Positions 28,349-41,206 are shown, counted from the first letter of the stretch. The stretch: DNA of 64,000 nucleotides from Pempheris klunzingeri (GCF_042242105.1 NC_092027.1:8893221-8957220), one strand, 5' to 3'. A program made the numbers and translations. Notes: generated from the sequence alone by a model not told the origin.

Positions 28349-28464
28349 TTCAAATAGACCTCGTCTCATCCTATTGGTCAATTGATCCGCGGAGCTCTCT
28401 TCTCATTGGTCAGTTTTGTCTGTCGCAGGAAAATGTCGTAGTAGTTACTGGGCCTTCTAATTGG
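28349..28464 (-). promoter_or_regulatory. cks1b: cks1b core promoter: three CCAAT boxes and a CHR element
   Basis: Plus-strand ATTGG at 28373-28377, 28405-28409 and 28460-28464 gives three CCAAT boxes in sense orientation for cks1b. The first two are 32 bp apart. TTTGAA, the CHR consensus, lies on the minus strand at 28354-28349, about 20 bp downstream of the nearest CCAAT. NF-Y boxes spaced about 30 bp plus a downstream CHR is the known layout of G2/M genes controlled by DREAM/MMB. No TATA box is seen. Start sites would be near 28300-28330 (inference). Confidence 0.6.
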
Positions 28465-28499
28465 TCGACAAAAAGACCTATACACATAACTTTCAGGAA

Positions 28500-30230
28500 C
28501 CTAATCCAAACATGACATACTTTTTAATGTTATTGCGTAACTGGTGACCCAAATGCTTTCACTGTATTATCATGTATGGAGTTCAAGTGCCTTTGGTGAA
28601 TTATGACAATTGCTGTTTAAAGCCTCAAAGTTAGTTCTAACTCTGTCTTAATATATCCATGTTTTTCACAGCTTTATGCATCAGTCAAAGAGGCAGAGAG
28701 GGTGACATGATGACATGGGCTTTATAATAATGACCCCCATTTCACTTTGTCTTGAGTAAGCTGTTTTTAATTATCTATTGATGACATTTCTTAAATCAAC
28801 CCCTTCAAAAATCCCTACACTGTGAATCTAATTTAAGTCACCCTAAAATGCTGGTGACCTCAGGATGATAATCTGTGTCAGCTAAACATGAGTAGCTTTT
28901 CAACACCACTGCCAGTTTGGCAAAGAATGGAGATTGTCAATGCATCTGCACTTTTTATTGGCAGAAATAGAAATCTATGAGCTAATTATATCCATGTATT
29001 TCATCTTTTACAAGGATGATGTTATATATAAGCCATATGAAAGCATTTATGTCGAGTAAATAAAAGTTGAATAAAATGTTTATTAAGGTTTCATTTCAAA
29101 ACAACACAGAAACCAGAAATAGTGGGCAAATAGTCAATAGCTAAGAAGTTTCTCAGCATTTATTATAATAAAAAAAAGTTGGAAAAGGGGACTGTGATCA
29201 TGAGAAACCGGTTAATATCAAGGTTAAACAAGCCTATTGATGTTTGACAGAGTTTGCGACTGTGTAATGACCTTTAGAAAGTGAATTTAAGAAAAATCTA
29301 ATAACGTCATCTCACTGATGTGCTATCTATAGCTAAGTACATTTGTTCAGCTCAGGGTTGAGGCCCTTATAGAGTGTTTTATTTGGCTTTCTCCTTGTAA
29401 TGGAACTCATTTACTACTACTACTAATACCATTTCATAAGGACATAATACACTTTATACTCAATTACAGTTACTGGCTACTTCACAGATTGTTTCCAGAT
29501 GTTTCCAGATGCAACATACAAAAATCTGATCATCTCGATACACTGTCACGGATCAAACCACCTTGAACAGCTGCAAAATGAAAAAGCTGTGGAACATATA
29601 GACATATAGAAATATGGCCTACATAATAATATAGGAATATGACCTTTTACTACTTTGCTTTACTATTTCATTATTTATTTTACTTATATACTTTATTTAT
29701 GAGTAGTTTTACACTGAGGTATTACTTCTTTTATTTAAATAAAGGATCTGAGTCCTTTCACCACAGAAATCTACACATAAAAGCCAACAATATTAATCTA
29801 TCTGTAACCATCCTGTTCTCTTTAATGGGGTGTGTGTAAGTGTGGCCTATCATTTGTGTAAAAGTACATTTGCCTACCACAGACAAAACAGTTAACAGAC
29901 TCTAATTTTAGAAGAAAAGGAGCCAGATGATGAAATGAATGTCCACAGTGGAGCAATCGGAGTGGAGGTGTTGTCAGCCCTGGTAAGTCCCGCAGTTCAA
30001 ATATAGCTCTGCAGACGTGTCAGTGTACGGCTGGTCCAGGTCGCCTCTCCCTTCTGTATATATATATACCGTATGTGTGTGCACGCATGCATCTTGAAGG
30101 CTAAGCTCACGCGTGAAGTTGTATTATTAAAGACCAGGGGGGAGGATCTGCCTCCATCACCTGCCACTTTCACCTGCGTGCGTCAATCAAGCTCTGGACG
30201 TGCGTCGTTTCCCCTGACACGACACTTTTA
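28500..30230. other. Spacer between cks1b and pbxip1 promoters
   Basis: No gene is seen. AT-rich sequence, with a repeat copy at about 29330-29767 and an (AT)n run near 30058-30068. The divergent promoters are about 1.9 kb apart. Confidence 0.5.
29330..29767 (+). repeat. Dispersed teleost repeat, family B, diverged copy
   Basis: CTAAGTACATTTGTTCA at the left and TGAGGTATTACTTCTTTTATT plus AAAGGATCTGAGTCCTTTCACC at the right match the two ends of the family seen at 57697-58250. The interior is strongly diverged and AT-rich. Confidence 0.5.
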
Positions 30231-30234
30231 TCTG

Positions 30235-30440
30235 ATTGGTCCAGCCTCGGTTCGGGGGCGGGAGCTCCGTTGCCTTTGGTGAAATCCTATTGGACGAGAG
30301 GCGCATTGGTTGACGTGACGCAGCTTGGAATTCCCAAAGTTCCCAAGTTCACGGGAAGAGAGGATCGTTGTTCATACTGTAAAACAAAAGGTTTTGAAGG
30401 AAAAAACAGCGAGCGACTGAGGTGTAAGCAAGCGGGGGTA
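30235..30440 (+). promoter_or_regulatory. pbxip1: pbxip1 promoter and leader-exon region
   Basis: This GC-rich block has ATTGG (reverse CCAAT) at 30235-30239, 30289-30293 and 30305-30309, a GC box GGGGGCGGG at 30254-30262 and a CRE-like TGACGTGA at 30311-30318. Downstream, possible leader-exon donors are AG|GTGTAA near 30422 and GG|GTAAAT near 30436. A possible coding-exon acceptor (TCTGCAG) ends at 31258, before the ATG at 31312. There is no TATA box. The assignment to pbxip1 rests on position and orientation; start sites are not determinable here. Confidence 0.5.
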
Positions 30441-31311
30441 AATAAACCGTCTTCTTTGTGTTAAATTTGATGGAGTGGAGCAGGTGTTTGAAGCGCTCGC
30501 TAACAGTTGGGCCTGAGTGGGAACGCGGAAGAGTGGGAGTGGGAATATTCAGCCTACCATCCTTTGTTTACCTTCATGAGTGAACCTTGAATTTGGTTGC
30601 TACAACATCCAAACCCCCTTTTAATTGTGTTTCTCATATGTGCAAAACAGAAGCTTAGCGCACATAGTGTTGTCGACAAGTGAGTATTGAACCTTTGTTT
30701 GCTCGTTCGTGGATCATTGAGCTGCTCGTGTCTGGGGTTTGACCATTTTTGGTAATTTGAGTGCCACACAGATTCAGAGGATGGGATGGATGTGAATGAA
30801 TGATTGGCTGGAAATAGTAGCGGCGATGAATGCAACCAGGAGATTCCCGTTTCTCCTGACTGAGCCCTTTGTTTGACTGCGCAGCAGTATATTATGGATG
30901 CCACCACACCGTTACATAACTTGTATCAGCGACAATCTGGTCTTTATCCCATGCGTGTGGTGTTTTAGGCACCAAACTGTAACGTTTTTGCATAATTGTG
31001 CCCTCTTAAACTACTACTTACATAATCACCATCAAAATACTGCAGGAAATGAGACCCACTTTGTCATTATATGTGTATCTTCATGTTCATATCAGTGTAT
31101 ACCTATAACTCAGACCATTAGCCCATCTATATTAATACTTACAACCACGCTACAGTCTGATTGTTACATTTCGGTGACTCAGTTAACCTCACGAGGCGTG
31201 TAAGTGTGTGCATCAGACATGTTCAATGAAGACACGTTGTATCTGTCGTCGTCTGCAGAATATACAGCTGAATCTGCACCGTGCTGTGCCAAATTGAGCC
31301 TGAAGAGGGCG

Positions 31312-34300
31312 ATGTCGGACAACAGCCACAGCACAGGCAGCAGCGGCTCCTCCACCAACAGCTGGACCCTCCTCTCCCCCGAGGTAAGACACAGAACCAG
31401 CTCGGGAAACTCTGCTCGAAGCAGGCTCTGTGTGCCTGGATGTAATTTGGAGGAGCGTTATTTTCATTGCTCACGAGTACAATTAAAATATAGCATGTCT
31501 GTACCTGAATGCTGGTACAGCTTCCCATAGTTATGAGACTGTAGCAAATTAAAAGTACCAAATGATCCAGTCTTCTGTCTTGGTGTTATTTATGTATGTG
31601 TGAGGCACTGACTTGTTTATTCTCCCATAAGCGCTGCTTGTTATTTTTTTTGCTTTGTACCTCAACTCAGTGTGAAAGTATTTGTGCATTACTGTATGTC
31701 TGGAGGGGGCATTGAGGGCAAAAACATATATCGTAATAACCAGATTATCTACATACACTTCATTGCCAGTTTATTAGGTACACCTACCCAGAACTAAAGC
31801 AGTCTAATACAACAGCCTTGCAGTGAATCCTACTTTAATGAAGGTTATAGGTTTTCATTGCTTTATAACGAGAGATAAACATTTGTTCGCCCCATTTATA
31901 TCAGTGAGATTCGGCTTAAGATGATTGCTGAGTGTGTGTCACAGTATAAGTGTTGGATTGGATAATTATGTGTCAATATGTATAACAATCAGTATCTACT
32001 TTATTGTGAATTAATTCAGCAAAAAAAAGTAAAATCCCACAATTCAGTTACAGTGAAACACAGATGATATACAAGATGATATTGATATGTTTCTCAGCCC
32101 AGGCTTGTGTGCGTGTGTACGCCTGCCAGTATTGGGTGTGCTGAAAATGTCAAGGTCAGTGTTACCAGGGAGTGTACTATAGGTGGCAAAGCCTGATCTC
32201 CAGGGATCTTCTCCACTCCACAGGAGGCTGCTGTTGAGAATGTTGGGCCAGTGGACGACGGCACCGAGAGTCTGGGTGACGTCCCAAGTCTCTCTGAGGA
32301 TGTGACAGGTATTGACGAGTCGATATCTGTGGCTACCGGCCAGGGTTGTGACATCAATAGGAGTCAAAGCCAAGAAGGGAGCTTGTAACCCTATGCTTTG
32401 GTTTCATATTTTAGTTTTGACATTGTGAAAATGTTATTACAGGAGCTGGTGTGGAGTTCAAACCGAGTGACGTTTCACCAGAAACTGTCCTGTCTGAAGA
32501 GGGCCATCAGGTTGGTGTACAATAAACTATGCAATAATCTAATAAAGGAGTAAGTTAGACCAATACATACACACATCCCTCTACAGCGTATTTGCATAGT
32601 TATAACCAGCTATTTGTAATGTATTAATGTGTCTAATTTCTTGTTTGGTGTTAAATCTCATGTACTTTCTTACTGCCCACACGCAGACAATGTGACAACA
32701 GAACACTCTGCAGATCTATAAAAACAACTTTACAGTAGTACCTCTGAATCAAGAGGCACTTCTCTGTCCACAATTAGCATTTTGCACCCATCTTTAAGAA
32801 CCCATACAGGCTGAAAAGTTCCATACAAGTTGTAGAGATACACTGAAAGTTGCCACACTAGAGTGTGAGGTTTTTAGCCCCATTAGGTTATCGTCATCTA
32901 TCTGTTTGTCTATGCTGTATTTGAGTAATGTGTGCAGTATTTGACATACCTGTAAAATATCGGACTGATTATATAGGCACCTCTTATCTTTCACTTATAT
33001 ATGTATATATAGTGTACATTTTGATTATCTTATATTTATGCTTCTCGATTATGCTCCACTATGCCAAGGCATATTCCATGTAATATGAAAAAATTGGGGC
33101 AACATAGGTAGTCATTAAATGAAAGAGACAATACAGACTGAAGGTCACAAAAAGTTTCTATAAAGGAGTTCACGGACAACCTGTTTCCCTACTGCCCATA
33201 TTTCTAGGTCTGTCAAGAGACGTCTCCAGAGTCCAGTGAGGGCCCCGTCCCTTCCAGTCCAACCCGGATGAGTCCTCTTCCATCCAGCTCTCTCGACCCT
33301 CCAGACCTCGATCTGGAGAGTCAGCCTCCAGTCATCCACGACATTGTAACCAGCTCCCCCAGTGACAATGAGCATCTCGGAGCTACACCCTTCGTCACCA
33401 ACATTGATTTGGGGGCTCCACTCGATATTCCTGCTACTGAATTCCTGCCAGCTGAGCCCGAGGAGTGCTGCTCTGCTGACTTCCCCGTCTCTACAGAACA
33501 AGTGCTTGATGCCCCCGCTGATATCGGGCCAATTCCTGATAGGCCTGCTGGAGAGAGTCCTGTCCTCACTGTTGAACCTGAGGTTGACATCCCCCTTACA
33601 GCCACTGATCCTCTCTCTCATGTTGAGGATGATATCAGCTTTGCTCCGGAGAGTACAGAACCGCCAGTCCAAGTCCCAGAGATCCCTGTGACTGAAAGCC
33701 CCATCAGTGAGAGTCCTGCACCGGAGACTGTTGGTTCAGTAGAGGCAGAGGAGGAGGAGGAGGCATTTGTGGAAAAGGATGAGATGGAGCTATCTGAAGC
33801 AGTGACCCAGGATGAGAGAGAAGAAGTAGAAGAAGTCGAAGAAGGTATGGAATCAGTCTCCAGGAATATTTATAATGACGCATGCGTGATGCACCAGGCA
33901 GTGGAAGTAGAAGTGAACTGAGAGATGGTTTTTAAGCTTTTTTTCTTGTGAAAAAATAGATGCTTTCTACTCTTCACAAACATTCAAAAATCCATCCAAT
34001 AAAACAATTAGAGGCTGTTTGGTTAACCCATGTCAGAATCAATATTAGAATCAGCTTTATTGCCAAGTAAGTTTTCTCATTACACAGAATTTGGCTTGGT
34101 ATATTGATGCATAATCAAGAAACACACATAAAAAATAGATTAAAAAAAAGATATTCACAATTCAGACCTTGAGGGGAAAAAAATACCAATACCATTTTAA
34201 TTGAAAAGCCTGATAAGCAATTAGAGGTGCATGTGAACTCATGTTTAAGAGTCCTCAAGCCAGAATGGTTGGTAACAGTTGTTCTAATAGGTGACACGAT

Positions 34301-37300
34301 ACAATCACACTGATTTTTCCTAAATTGCATTCCTTTAACAAGACTTCAAGTCTGTTCCTCCTGTCATCCCCTAGAGACAGACATGTTCATCACACTGTAC
34401 ACAAAATGGCAGTGAAGTGATTTAACAAAATGTAAGAATCTGCACCATATAAGCTCAACCTCAGCTGAAATGATCAGGTCTTAAAGCTCAAATTTTGAGT
34501 CGGGTTTCTTCTTGGACATGGACACATTTCAAGGTCCTTATCATATCAGGTAATATTGTACTAGTTAATACTTTAATAGTGCATATTCAAAGTTACAATC
34601 TGTCATATATCTATACTCATATACAGTGAAAATCTGGTATCTGTGGTTAACAGCTTTGCCCGGTTGGTAACGCAGCCTTGAGTGGTGTGGTGTTTGGCTC
34701 TTTGTAATTAGCACTAGTCGGCAGAAGCAGAAAATGAGAGTCCTCTTGCAGAAGAACTGGTTTACATGTTTCTTATCTGTGTCACACTAGCAGCTGGAAA
34801 GTGATTTATCAGTGTGACAGGGAGGTGTACACCCCGCTGAGAAAATGAAGAAACCCCCATGCATGAAATTACTGTTGTTGTAATTTAGCAAGAAAATGTC
34901 ATCCATTTCCACAAGCAGCGCCTTTTTTCATGAAGTGTTTACAGACAGTGTTTCGCTGTTCTTGTAGTCGCTTAGATATCGGTATTTGTCTGTCTGCCAG
35001 TATATAATTATGATTTTAGAAGTAACTCTAGTACTGACACCTACCTAGCCAAAGATGTCAAGACGATTTGTTGAAGTGACTCAGGGACACATTTGAATAC
35101 ATGTGGTTTAGCTTTAGGCTCAGTGTCATCATCTTCCACAGAAATATATTATTAAATGTGACGACTCTCTGCTGTCTTGCCATTTCTTTCTCATGCTCAG
35201 GATTTCTTTTTCCGTTTTTTCCTCTTCTCCTCCCTCCTCTCCCTCCCTTAGAGGCATCCGGTACTTTTGATTTGGGCGACACAAGCAGCTTTGATGACGG
35301 ACTGAGGAGGAGGAATGTCCCCTCGTTTGAGGCACCAAGACCGAGAACATCAGATGAGGAAGATGAGGAAGAGGAAGTGGAGTTCAAGATGGTTGAAAAG
35401 AAGGAGGAAAAGCCATGGTTCTCCTTGAACAAATGCATTGTGGGAGCTCTCATTCTGCTCTTCTTAGGGTCCCTCTTCCTGACAGGTGAGGTCGTCTAAC
35501 ACCTACCCTAAGCCTGTTAGCTTGCTTCTGCTTTTCATGGTCAGTACAGCAAGATTAAACCATATTCATGCTAATAATTTCCAAATAAAGACGCGTATGT
35601 TAGAAATATCTCAGGATGAAAGTCTGGGCTTCTTCCACATGATTGGACTCTGTGCACCTGTAACATCAGAGATTTGAGAGTGATGTTTATTGAAAATATT
35701 GTCAAAAAAATTAAACATTTGCGTCTGTGACAATAATTTACAAATTGCATCAGAGCATTTATATGCAGTTGTCAGCAATAGACAGATTTATTTTTTTTTA
35801 GATCTTGATGACTAAGCTGTACTATGTCAACAGGTTTCCTCTCTGACCTGGATAATGGTAGGTCCAGTGCTAAAGATAAGACAGCAGTGCAAGCTTCTGC
35901 GCTAGCCGGCTAAAGCTCAATAGCTTGTCCAAGTACTTATCTGACCTGACATTTCATGCAGTGGCTGCAGAAAATGGCAAATAACACGCAATATGAATTG
36001 TATGATAACACTCTATCACTGTTTGGAAGAACCCACTGGATGCTGAGGGCATTTAAGTTGAAGGGAAACTCACATATTGCTCGCAATTTGCTTGGTTAAG
36101 CAACATATACCATACTTTTTAATGGATTTAAAGAACTCTGCCTAAATAGTTTCTGTGTTATCTACAGGTAGTGTCTGCGCTCACAGAATGCGCTTCAGAA
36201 CAAAAACATCTCATGCAGTTGTAAGACAGCTTGGTACCTGTGTGTCAATAAAAGTGTCTGCAAGTGTCTTGTCTGTAAGACGAGCGTGAAAGACGTGCTG
36301 TTGTCTTGTCCGACAGGTGACTTTGACGCGTCTGAACTGGGTGACGGAGAACAAAGCCAGGTCTGTTCCTGCCCTCCCTTGCTTCACTTACTCAATCGCA
36401 GTGTTATAAGTTGTCCAATGTGGGTTTATACAGAAGTATTTAAAGAAAACTTAGAAGATAAATTCCAAAGATGTGATCATTTAAAACTATGTGTTTTATT
36501 CATTTGCCAACCATTTTCAATCCAGGACTGGCTTAGCAGTGATCCACAGGATATGAAAGAGCTATTGGATAAACTGACACAGGAAAACCAACAAATCGCT
36601 CAGCTAGAGGCTCAACTACAGGTCAGTATGCCAGTTATATTGATGCTAATGATGTTGTAATGCACTGCACTATACAGGCAGCATGTCTTCAGAAACATTT
36701 GTGCAGCACCTTGGTGTGACTGTGGTCACTTGTCTGCATTGTTAACATTGCTGTTTTTCTTTATTCCATAGTCTCAGAAAGAAGAACTCGACTCTGCTCT
36801 GAAGGCAGTAGCAGCAAGTGGTGATGAAACGGGTAAAGCAGATCTGGAAAAAGAAAACACAAAGTTGAAGGAGGAGCTGTCATCTCTGCCTGAGCTGAAG
36901 AAAGAGCTGGAGAGTCTGAGGACCAGGGTGACCGAACTCAACCAGCTCACAGGTACCAAGTGGCAAACATGAAGCGACTCATTTAATATTGAGTGAAACC
37001 TGCACTGCTGCATGTTGATTTCAGTTAATATTTATTGAAATGATGCATATAGTAGAATTGACCTTTCTGGTGTAATTATTTAACATCATAACTTGATATC
37101 TCGTATCATTCACAGCTGATCAGGAAAAGTCTCCGGCTACCTTAAGCTCAACCCCTCAGCCTGGTAACAAAGACGCTCAGAGTAACCAGAAAGCAGCTGG
37201 ACCTGAGAGGAAGACGGGCACAAATGAAGGAGGAAGGCTGAAGGAAGAACTCCAGAGGCAGAAGGTTCTCTTGGAGGAGAGCGGGAAGAGACTGGAAGGA

Positions 37301-38155
37301 ATGAAAAAAGATGGAGGCGACAGGAAAAGAGTGAGGGATAGTTTGGAGGAGATCCAGAAGAAGCTTTCTGAACAGGTTGAGAAGTGGGGTAAGAAGAAGC
37401 CACAGGAGTCCAAATGGAAAGCGAACAAAGGCAAAACCAATGAGCGGGAACACTGGAAGAAAGACGAAAAGAAGGAAAGGAGAGGAGAGAAAGATTGGAA
37501 GCACAGCAAAGAGGGAGGATGGAGGGACAAAGAAGAGAAGAAGGAGAAGGAGTGGAAGTCCCAGAAGCAGAATTCTCACAAAGAGGCATGGAGGAAACAC
37601 CAGGATGAGTGGGAGAGGAAGAAGGTGGAGCGCCGAATGGACAGAGAGGAGAGGAGAAGGGAGAAACCGTGGCACAGCCGGCCTGGTAAGGACTCCCACA
37701 GCCATCACCAGCACCAGCATCACCAGCACCAGCCCCGGCAGCCTCATCAGCACAACCAAAACAACTTCTGGAGAGACCAGGAGCAGAAGCTCAGACGCAA
37801 CGTGCGCCCCCAGCTGGGCTGCAGCTCTCTGGAGGACTGCGCCAGCAAGGAGGGGCTCTACCCGGTGGAGCTGCCCGAGTTTGAGGAGCTGCTGGAGGGC
37901 TACCTGAGCAAGCTTGAGGGGTCATCCTCTGAGAGCAAGGACAAGATCAGGAAGCTGACCGCAGAGTTCTTTGAGGACGGCGTGTTTATCCACGACAGGG
38001 TTCTTTTCAGTGACTTCGCCGAGGACGTAGCGGACATTCTGGAGGACATGGTGGACGTTTTGGAGGACAGCGGGCAGAAGGACGACGACTCCCTGGAGGA
38101 GGAGATGGAGGAGTTTGAACGAGAAGCCCTGTGGAAGTTTGCCGCCACAGCTTAA
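31312..38155 (+). CDS. pbxip1: Pbxip1/HPIP, PBX-interacting protein 1 (10 coding exons)
   Basis: Exons: 31312-31383, 32224-32308, 32443-32510, 33208-33844, 35252-35485, 35834-35857, 36317-36360, 36526-36621, 36772-36952, 37116-38155. They total 2481 nt, or 826 aa plus stop, with all phases compatible (human about 731 aa). The N-terminus has a Ser-rich start ending SWTLLSPE. Residues about 75-345 are acidic Pro/Glu-rich sequence. One hydrophobic helix lies near 348-366 (NKCIVGALILLFLGSLFLTG). A coiled coil starts near 393 (MKELLDKLTQENQQIAQLEA). A Lys/Glu/Trp-rich stretch covers about 545-670, a His/Gln-rich stretch about 674-695, and the C-terminal domain has CSSLEDCASKEGL and FFEDGVFIHDRV, matching PBXIP1. 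The known protein binds PBX1, oestrogen receptor and microtubules. An in-frame ATG at 31219 could add 31 residues, but an acceptor at 31258 suggests translation starts at 31312. CCPG1 is the main alternative; synteny with cks1b favours pbxip1. Confidence 0.93.
31754..31865 (+). repeat. Fragment of a dispersed repeat in pbxip1 intron 1
   Basis: CCAGTTTATTAGGTACACCTA followed by TAATACAACAGCCTTGCAGTG and ATCCTACTTTAATGAAGG is a fragment I recognise as common in fish genomes. It is partial and has no coding content. Confidence 0.45.
34034..34165 (+). repeat. Fragment of a dispersed repeat in pbxip1 intron 4
   Basis: TAGAATCAGCTTTATTGCCAAG followed by ACAGAATTTGGCTTGGT and TGCATAATCAAGAAACACA is a frequent fish repeat tail. 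It lies inside the intron between exons 4 and 5 and does not affect splicing signals. Confidence 0.45.
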
Positions 38156-40290
38156 ATAGACAAAGAGGGGAGAAGGAGTGAAATACAGCGCTAAGACACA
38201 GCAAAAGTGGTGGTTTTATAGGACATTTCTTGCCTACATTCTCCTCTTCAGAGCTGTAATTGTAGTAGCTTCTGGTACAGAGTGGTTGTGCCTCTCATAA
38301 ACGTGTCCCCCCCGAGTCTTTAATTATAAGCTAGACTTGTACTCGTCATTTTGGACTTAGTTGTTGTTACCTACCTCTGTCAGGTCATGCCTCCTTACGC
38401 AAAATCCTTCAGTAATGTGTTGTGTGGAATTTCCTCTGCTGTAGTGTTTTCTCAATACATAGTGCATGTCGCAGTTCATAATGTAAATTCAAACTGATAA
38501 TATTCAGATCACATAAAAAGTGGACTTTAAGGAGATGGTATTGGCAAATAATTCTGTTGAGCAGCAGTGCAATGGTTAAAAATACTCATACAGTCCACAT
38601 AGTATTAGATAAGTCCTCAATTACAGAAGTATGGGTTCGATTGACTGTGAAATACCTTTCTGTCATTTAACGTTCCGCCTCCTGTGTGAAAACAGCCTGC
38701 CGCTAATCCAAGCAGGTTAAAACACATGCTGAGAAATTTTTTTTTTTTCCAGATATCATTTGCCTCATGTCGGGGTAACTGTCCAATCCCAGAGGATGAG
38801 ATCCGGTTCTTTCACTGATGAGAATCAGATCAGGTCAGACCAGTTTTGTGTCAGCAGCTCTTTGGTAGATTTGGGCAAACACCCACAGTGCTGTTTGAGA
38901 GCCCCGAGCGTTTGGTTTTTAGATTTTATAGACCTTTCATTCTCTGGCTCACAACTGTCGGTTGACGGCAGATGTGCGTAACAACCGTGTGTTGTGCTGC
39001 AATAGGACAAAGTGATAGCTATGGCTGGATTTATTACTGCTAAACCACTTTAGCACTTTTCTCTAGCATTCACAATTACAGCAAAGTTTCTCACTTTTCA
39101 CTTTTGTGTTTTGAATGAGTGTTAGTTCTCTTCAGTAGTTTTTGTAATGTAGGCATGGGGAACACGTGATCTACAATATACTGGGCATCCCAGGGCATTG
39201 AGAGCAAAAAGTTTAGTGATCTCTAATAATCCCCAAAGTGTTTCATTTAATGGATGTGTTATTTCTCCATAAATGAGACAGGCAACCAAACCAGTATTTT
39301 TCTTTTTTTCCTCTTGTTTTGTCAGCAGGTTGATGTTAAACCGACGTGCACACAAGTTTAGTTCAAGTAGTTTTGTTTTGTTCAAGCAATATTAGGAAAC
39401 TGCTGCATTTTATTTTTCAGATTATAAATTAAAGGAGCAGGCAAAAGGTATAAAAAAAAAAAAAATTAAAAAAAGTCCATTATGTAATGCAGAAATGCTT
39501 TAAAGCGTTGGGTTCTTCTTTGAGATGAAATAGTTTGTTTTTTTTGTTTTAGTGTTTGATTCTAGTCATGTTTGATCATGAAGTTTTTCCTCTATAGGTG
39601 AATCTGAAGTTAAAATCGACAGATGGTGATTGAAGCTTTGAAGTGTTTCATGTTTATTTATTCTGTCAATACACTGCAACTCGTATGTTTCATTATTTTA
39701 ATGAGAAGAACCACAGACAGTGTCCTAGGCCATACTCGTTGAATGTGAAAATGGTGAAGTGCTCCGTTATTTTGCGTTTGAGAATTTTTGTTTGCCAGCT
39801 ACTGCTTATGTGCCTTCATCTTTAAAGATATGTTAGATCGGACATGAGGTCTTAGATTTCATTTGCTTCCGCAAGATTAAGAAGGAACCAAGTTTACACT
39901 ACTTGTAGTTTTACTGCTGCTTGAAGAGCAGAGAATGAATGTCAGTGGGTTTACACGTGAAATGTTGAACTGATTATTTTGTTAAAGGTTCGTTGCTGTT
40001 TGTGCAGATAAACTTTTTATTTTTGAACGTTTTTAGACCAAAGGGATTGGAAGAAAGCTTAATTTCAGCAGATGAATCCTTTAATGAAACACAGTAGAAA
40101 AGTATTTTTGTGTTGGTGGAACAACAGTAGGGCTCTGTGCTTACTGATCATGTAGGAACTGGCTCAGATGTGCATGTGATTGATCCCCGGACAAACGTAT
40201 TGATACATTTGGATGATATTTAATTTTTCCATCATCAGTTATGTCCTCTTTTAGGAAGTCAATGTTAAGTTCAATAAATTTTTCACCATT
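38156..40290 (+). other. pbxip1: pbxip1 3' UTR with poly(A) signal
   Basis: No coding potential follows the stop codon. AATAAA at 40273-40278 is the first strong poly(A) signal in a T-rich context, giving a 3' UTR of about 2.1 kb. An A-rich run at about 39450-39475 and a T11 run near 38740 lie within it. The extent is inferred from the hexamer alone. Confidence 0.45.
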
Positions 40291-41206
40291 AAATATGTAG
40301 AGTTTGTCTTTATTTGAACACTTCAGATATCACAGAACACACGCCCTGCTTCACTGTTGAGTGTCAGGATGGTTTGCATCACTGTAACTATTTCAGTACT
40401 GACAAGAGCAAAGAAACCGAACCGTGTGTGACTTACAGTATCTGACTGACGCTGTTGAGGGAAGGTGAACCGTTGGCACGCCAGGCATCTATTATCACAG
40501 CTATGATGCCAAACTAAAATATTTACATCCAGATTAAATAGTCAGAGCAGGAGCTCATGCGTTCACAGGCACGAACTCCCTTTTAACTTGTCCTGATACA
40601 TGAACCAACCAGTGTGGCAGCCAGTCACTGACCTGATATGCTGATGAACAAGAATTTAAGCAATGAGTGAAGAGTCACTTCGAAACTACAGAGATGGCGT
40701 GCCATTCTTTGAATTCTACAAACAAGTCACCACGCAAGCATGTCTGTCTGCTTTTGTTCTTTTTTTTTTTCTACATGAAATCAACTGGATCAGCAACTAC
40801 AAAAAGAAAATCCATGACGATCTTGAGAAAAGAGATGAGAAAAGGGTAAAAGACTCCAATCATCATCTTTAAAATCCCATGAAGTGAAAGTTACCATTTC
40901 TTTTATCAATCTCTGTAGATATTCTACACACATTCCCTCATATTGAAAACATGTGCACATAAGAGGGCGTGTGTTGCTTGAATGCCGTATTATTTGAGTC
41001 ATGTTTTTGTATATACCAATTACTGCTTGGACAGGCATGATTCAGTCACTTGATTAGAGTGGCCTGACAAAAATGCCGTCAGTAAATCCCTTGCTCTGTT
41101 TGCAGAGCAAGGGATTTGTGTTTTGTGCTACCATCAGTACAAATTTGCCCTTTGTAGGACAGAATGGCACTTCTTCTGTCTTGTGTATGTGTTTATGTAG
41201 CTGTGT

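Noticed and set aside
31219-31311. Upstream in-frame ATG extending pbxip1 by 31 residues
   Set aside because: A good acceptor at 31257-31258 lies between this ATG and the 31312 ATG, so the upstream part is probably intron. Kept only as an alternative in the pbxip1 entry.
33145-33672. 175-aa minus-strand frame opposite pbxip1 exon 4
   Set aside because: The sense exon has consistent splice phases on both sides and the antisense frame shows no domain.
37137-37759. Long minus-strand reading frames (up to 203 aa) opposite pbxip1 exon 10
   Set aside because: They are Leu/Ser/Pro-rich mirrors of the Lys/Glu-rich sense codons and have no family match. The sense strand is a clear PBXIP1 C-terminus.
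38605-38660. tRNA-like B-box (GGTTCGATT) near 38635
   Set aside because: No matching A-box, acceptor stem or cloverleaf can be drawn, and it lies within the pbxip1 3' UTR.
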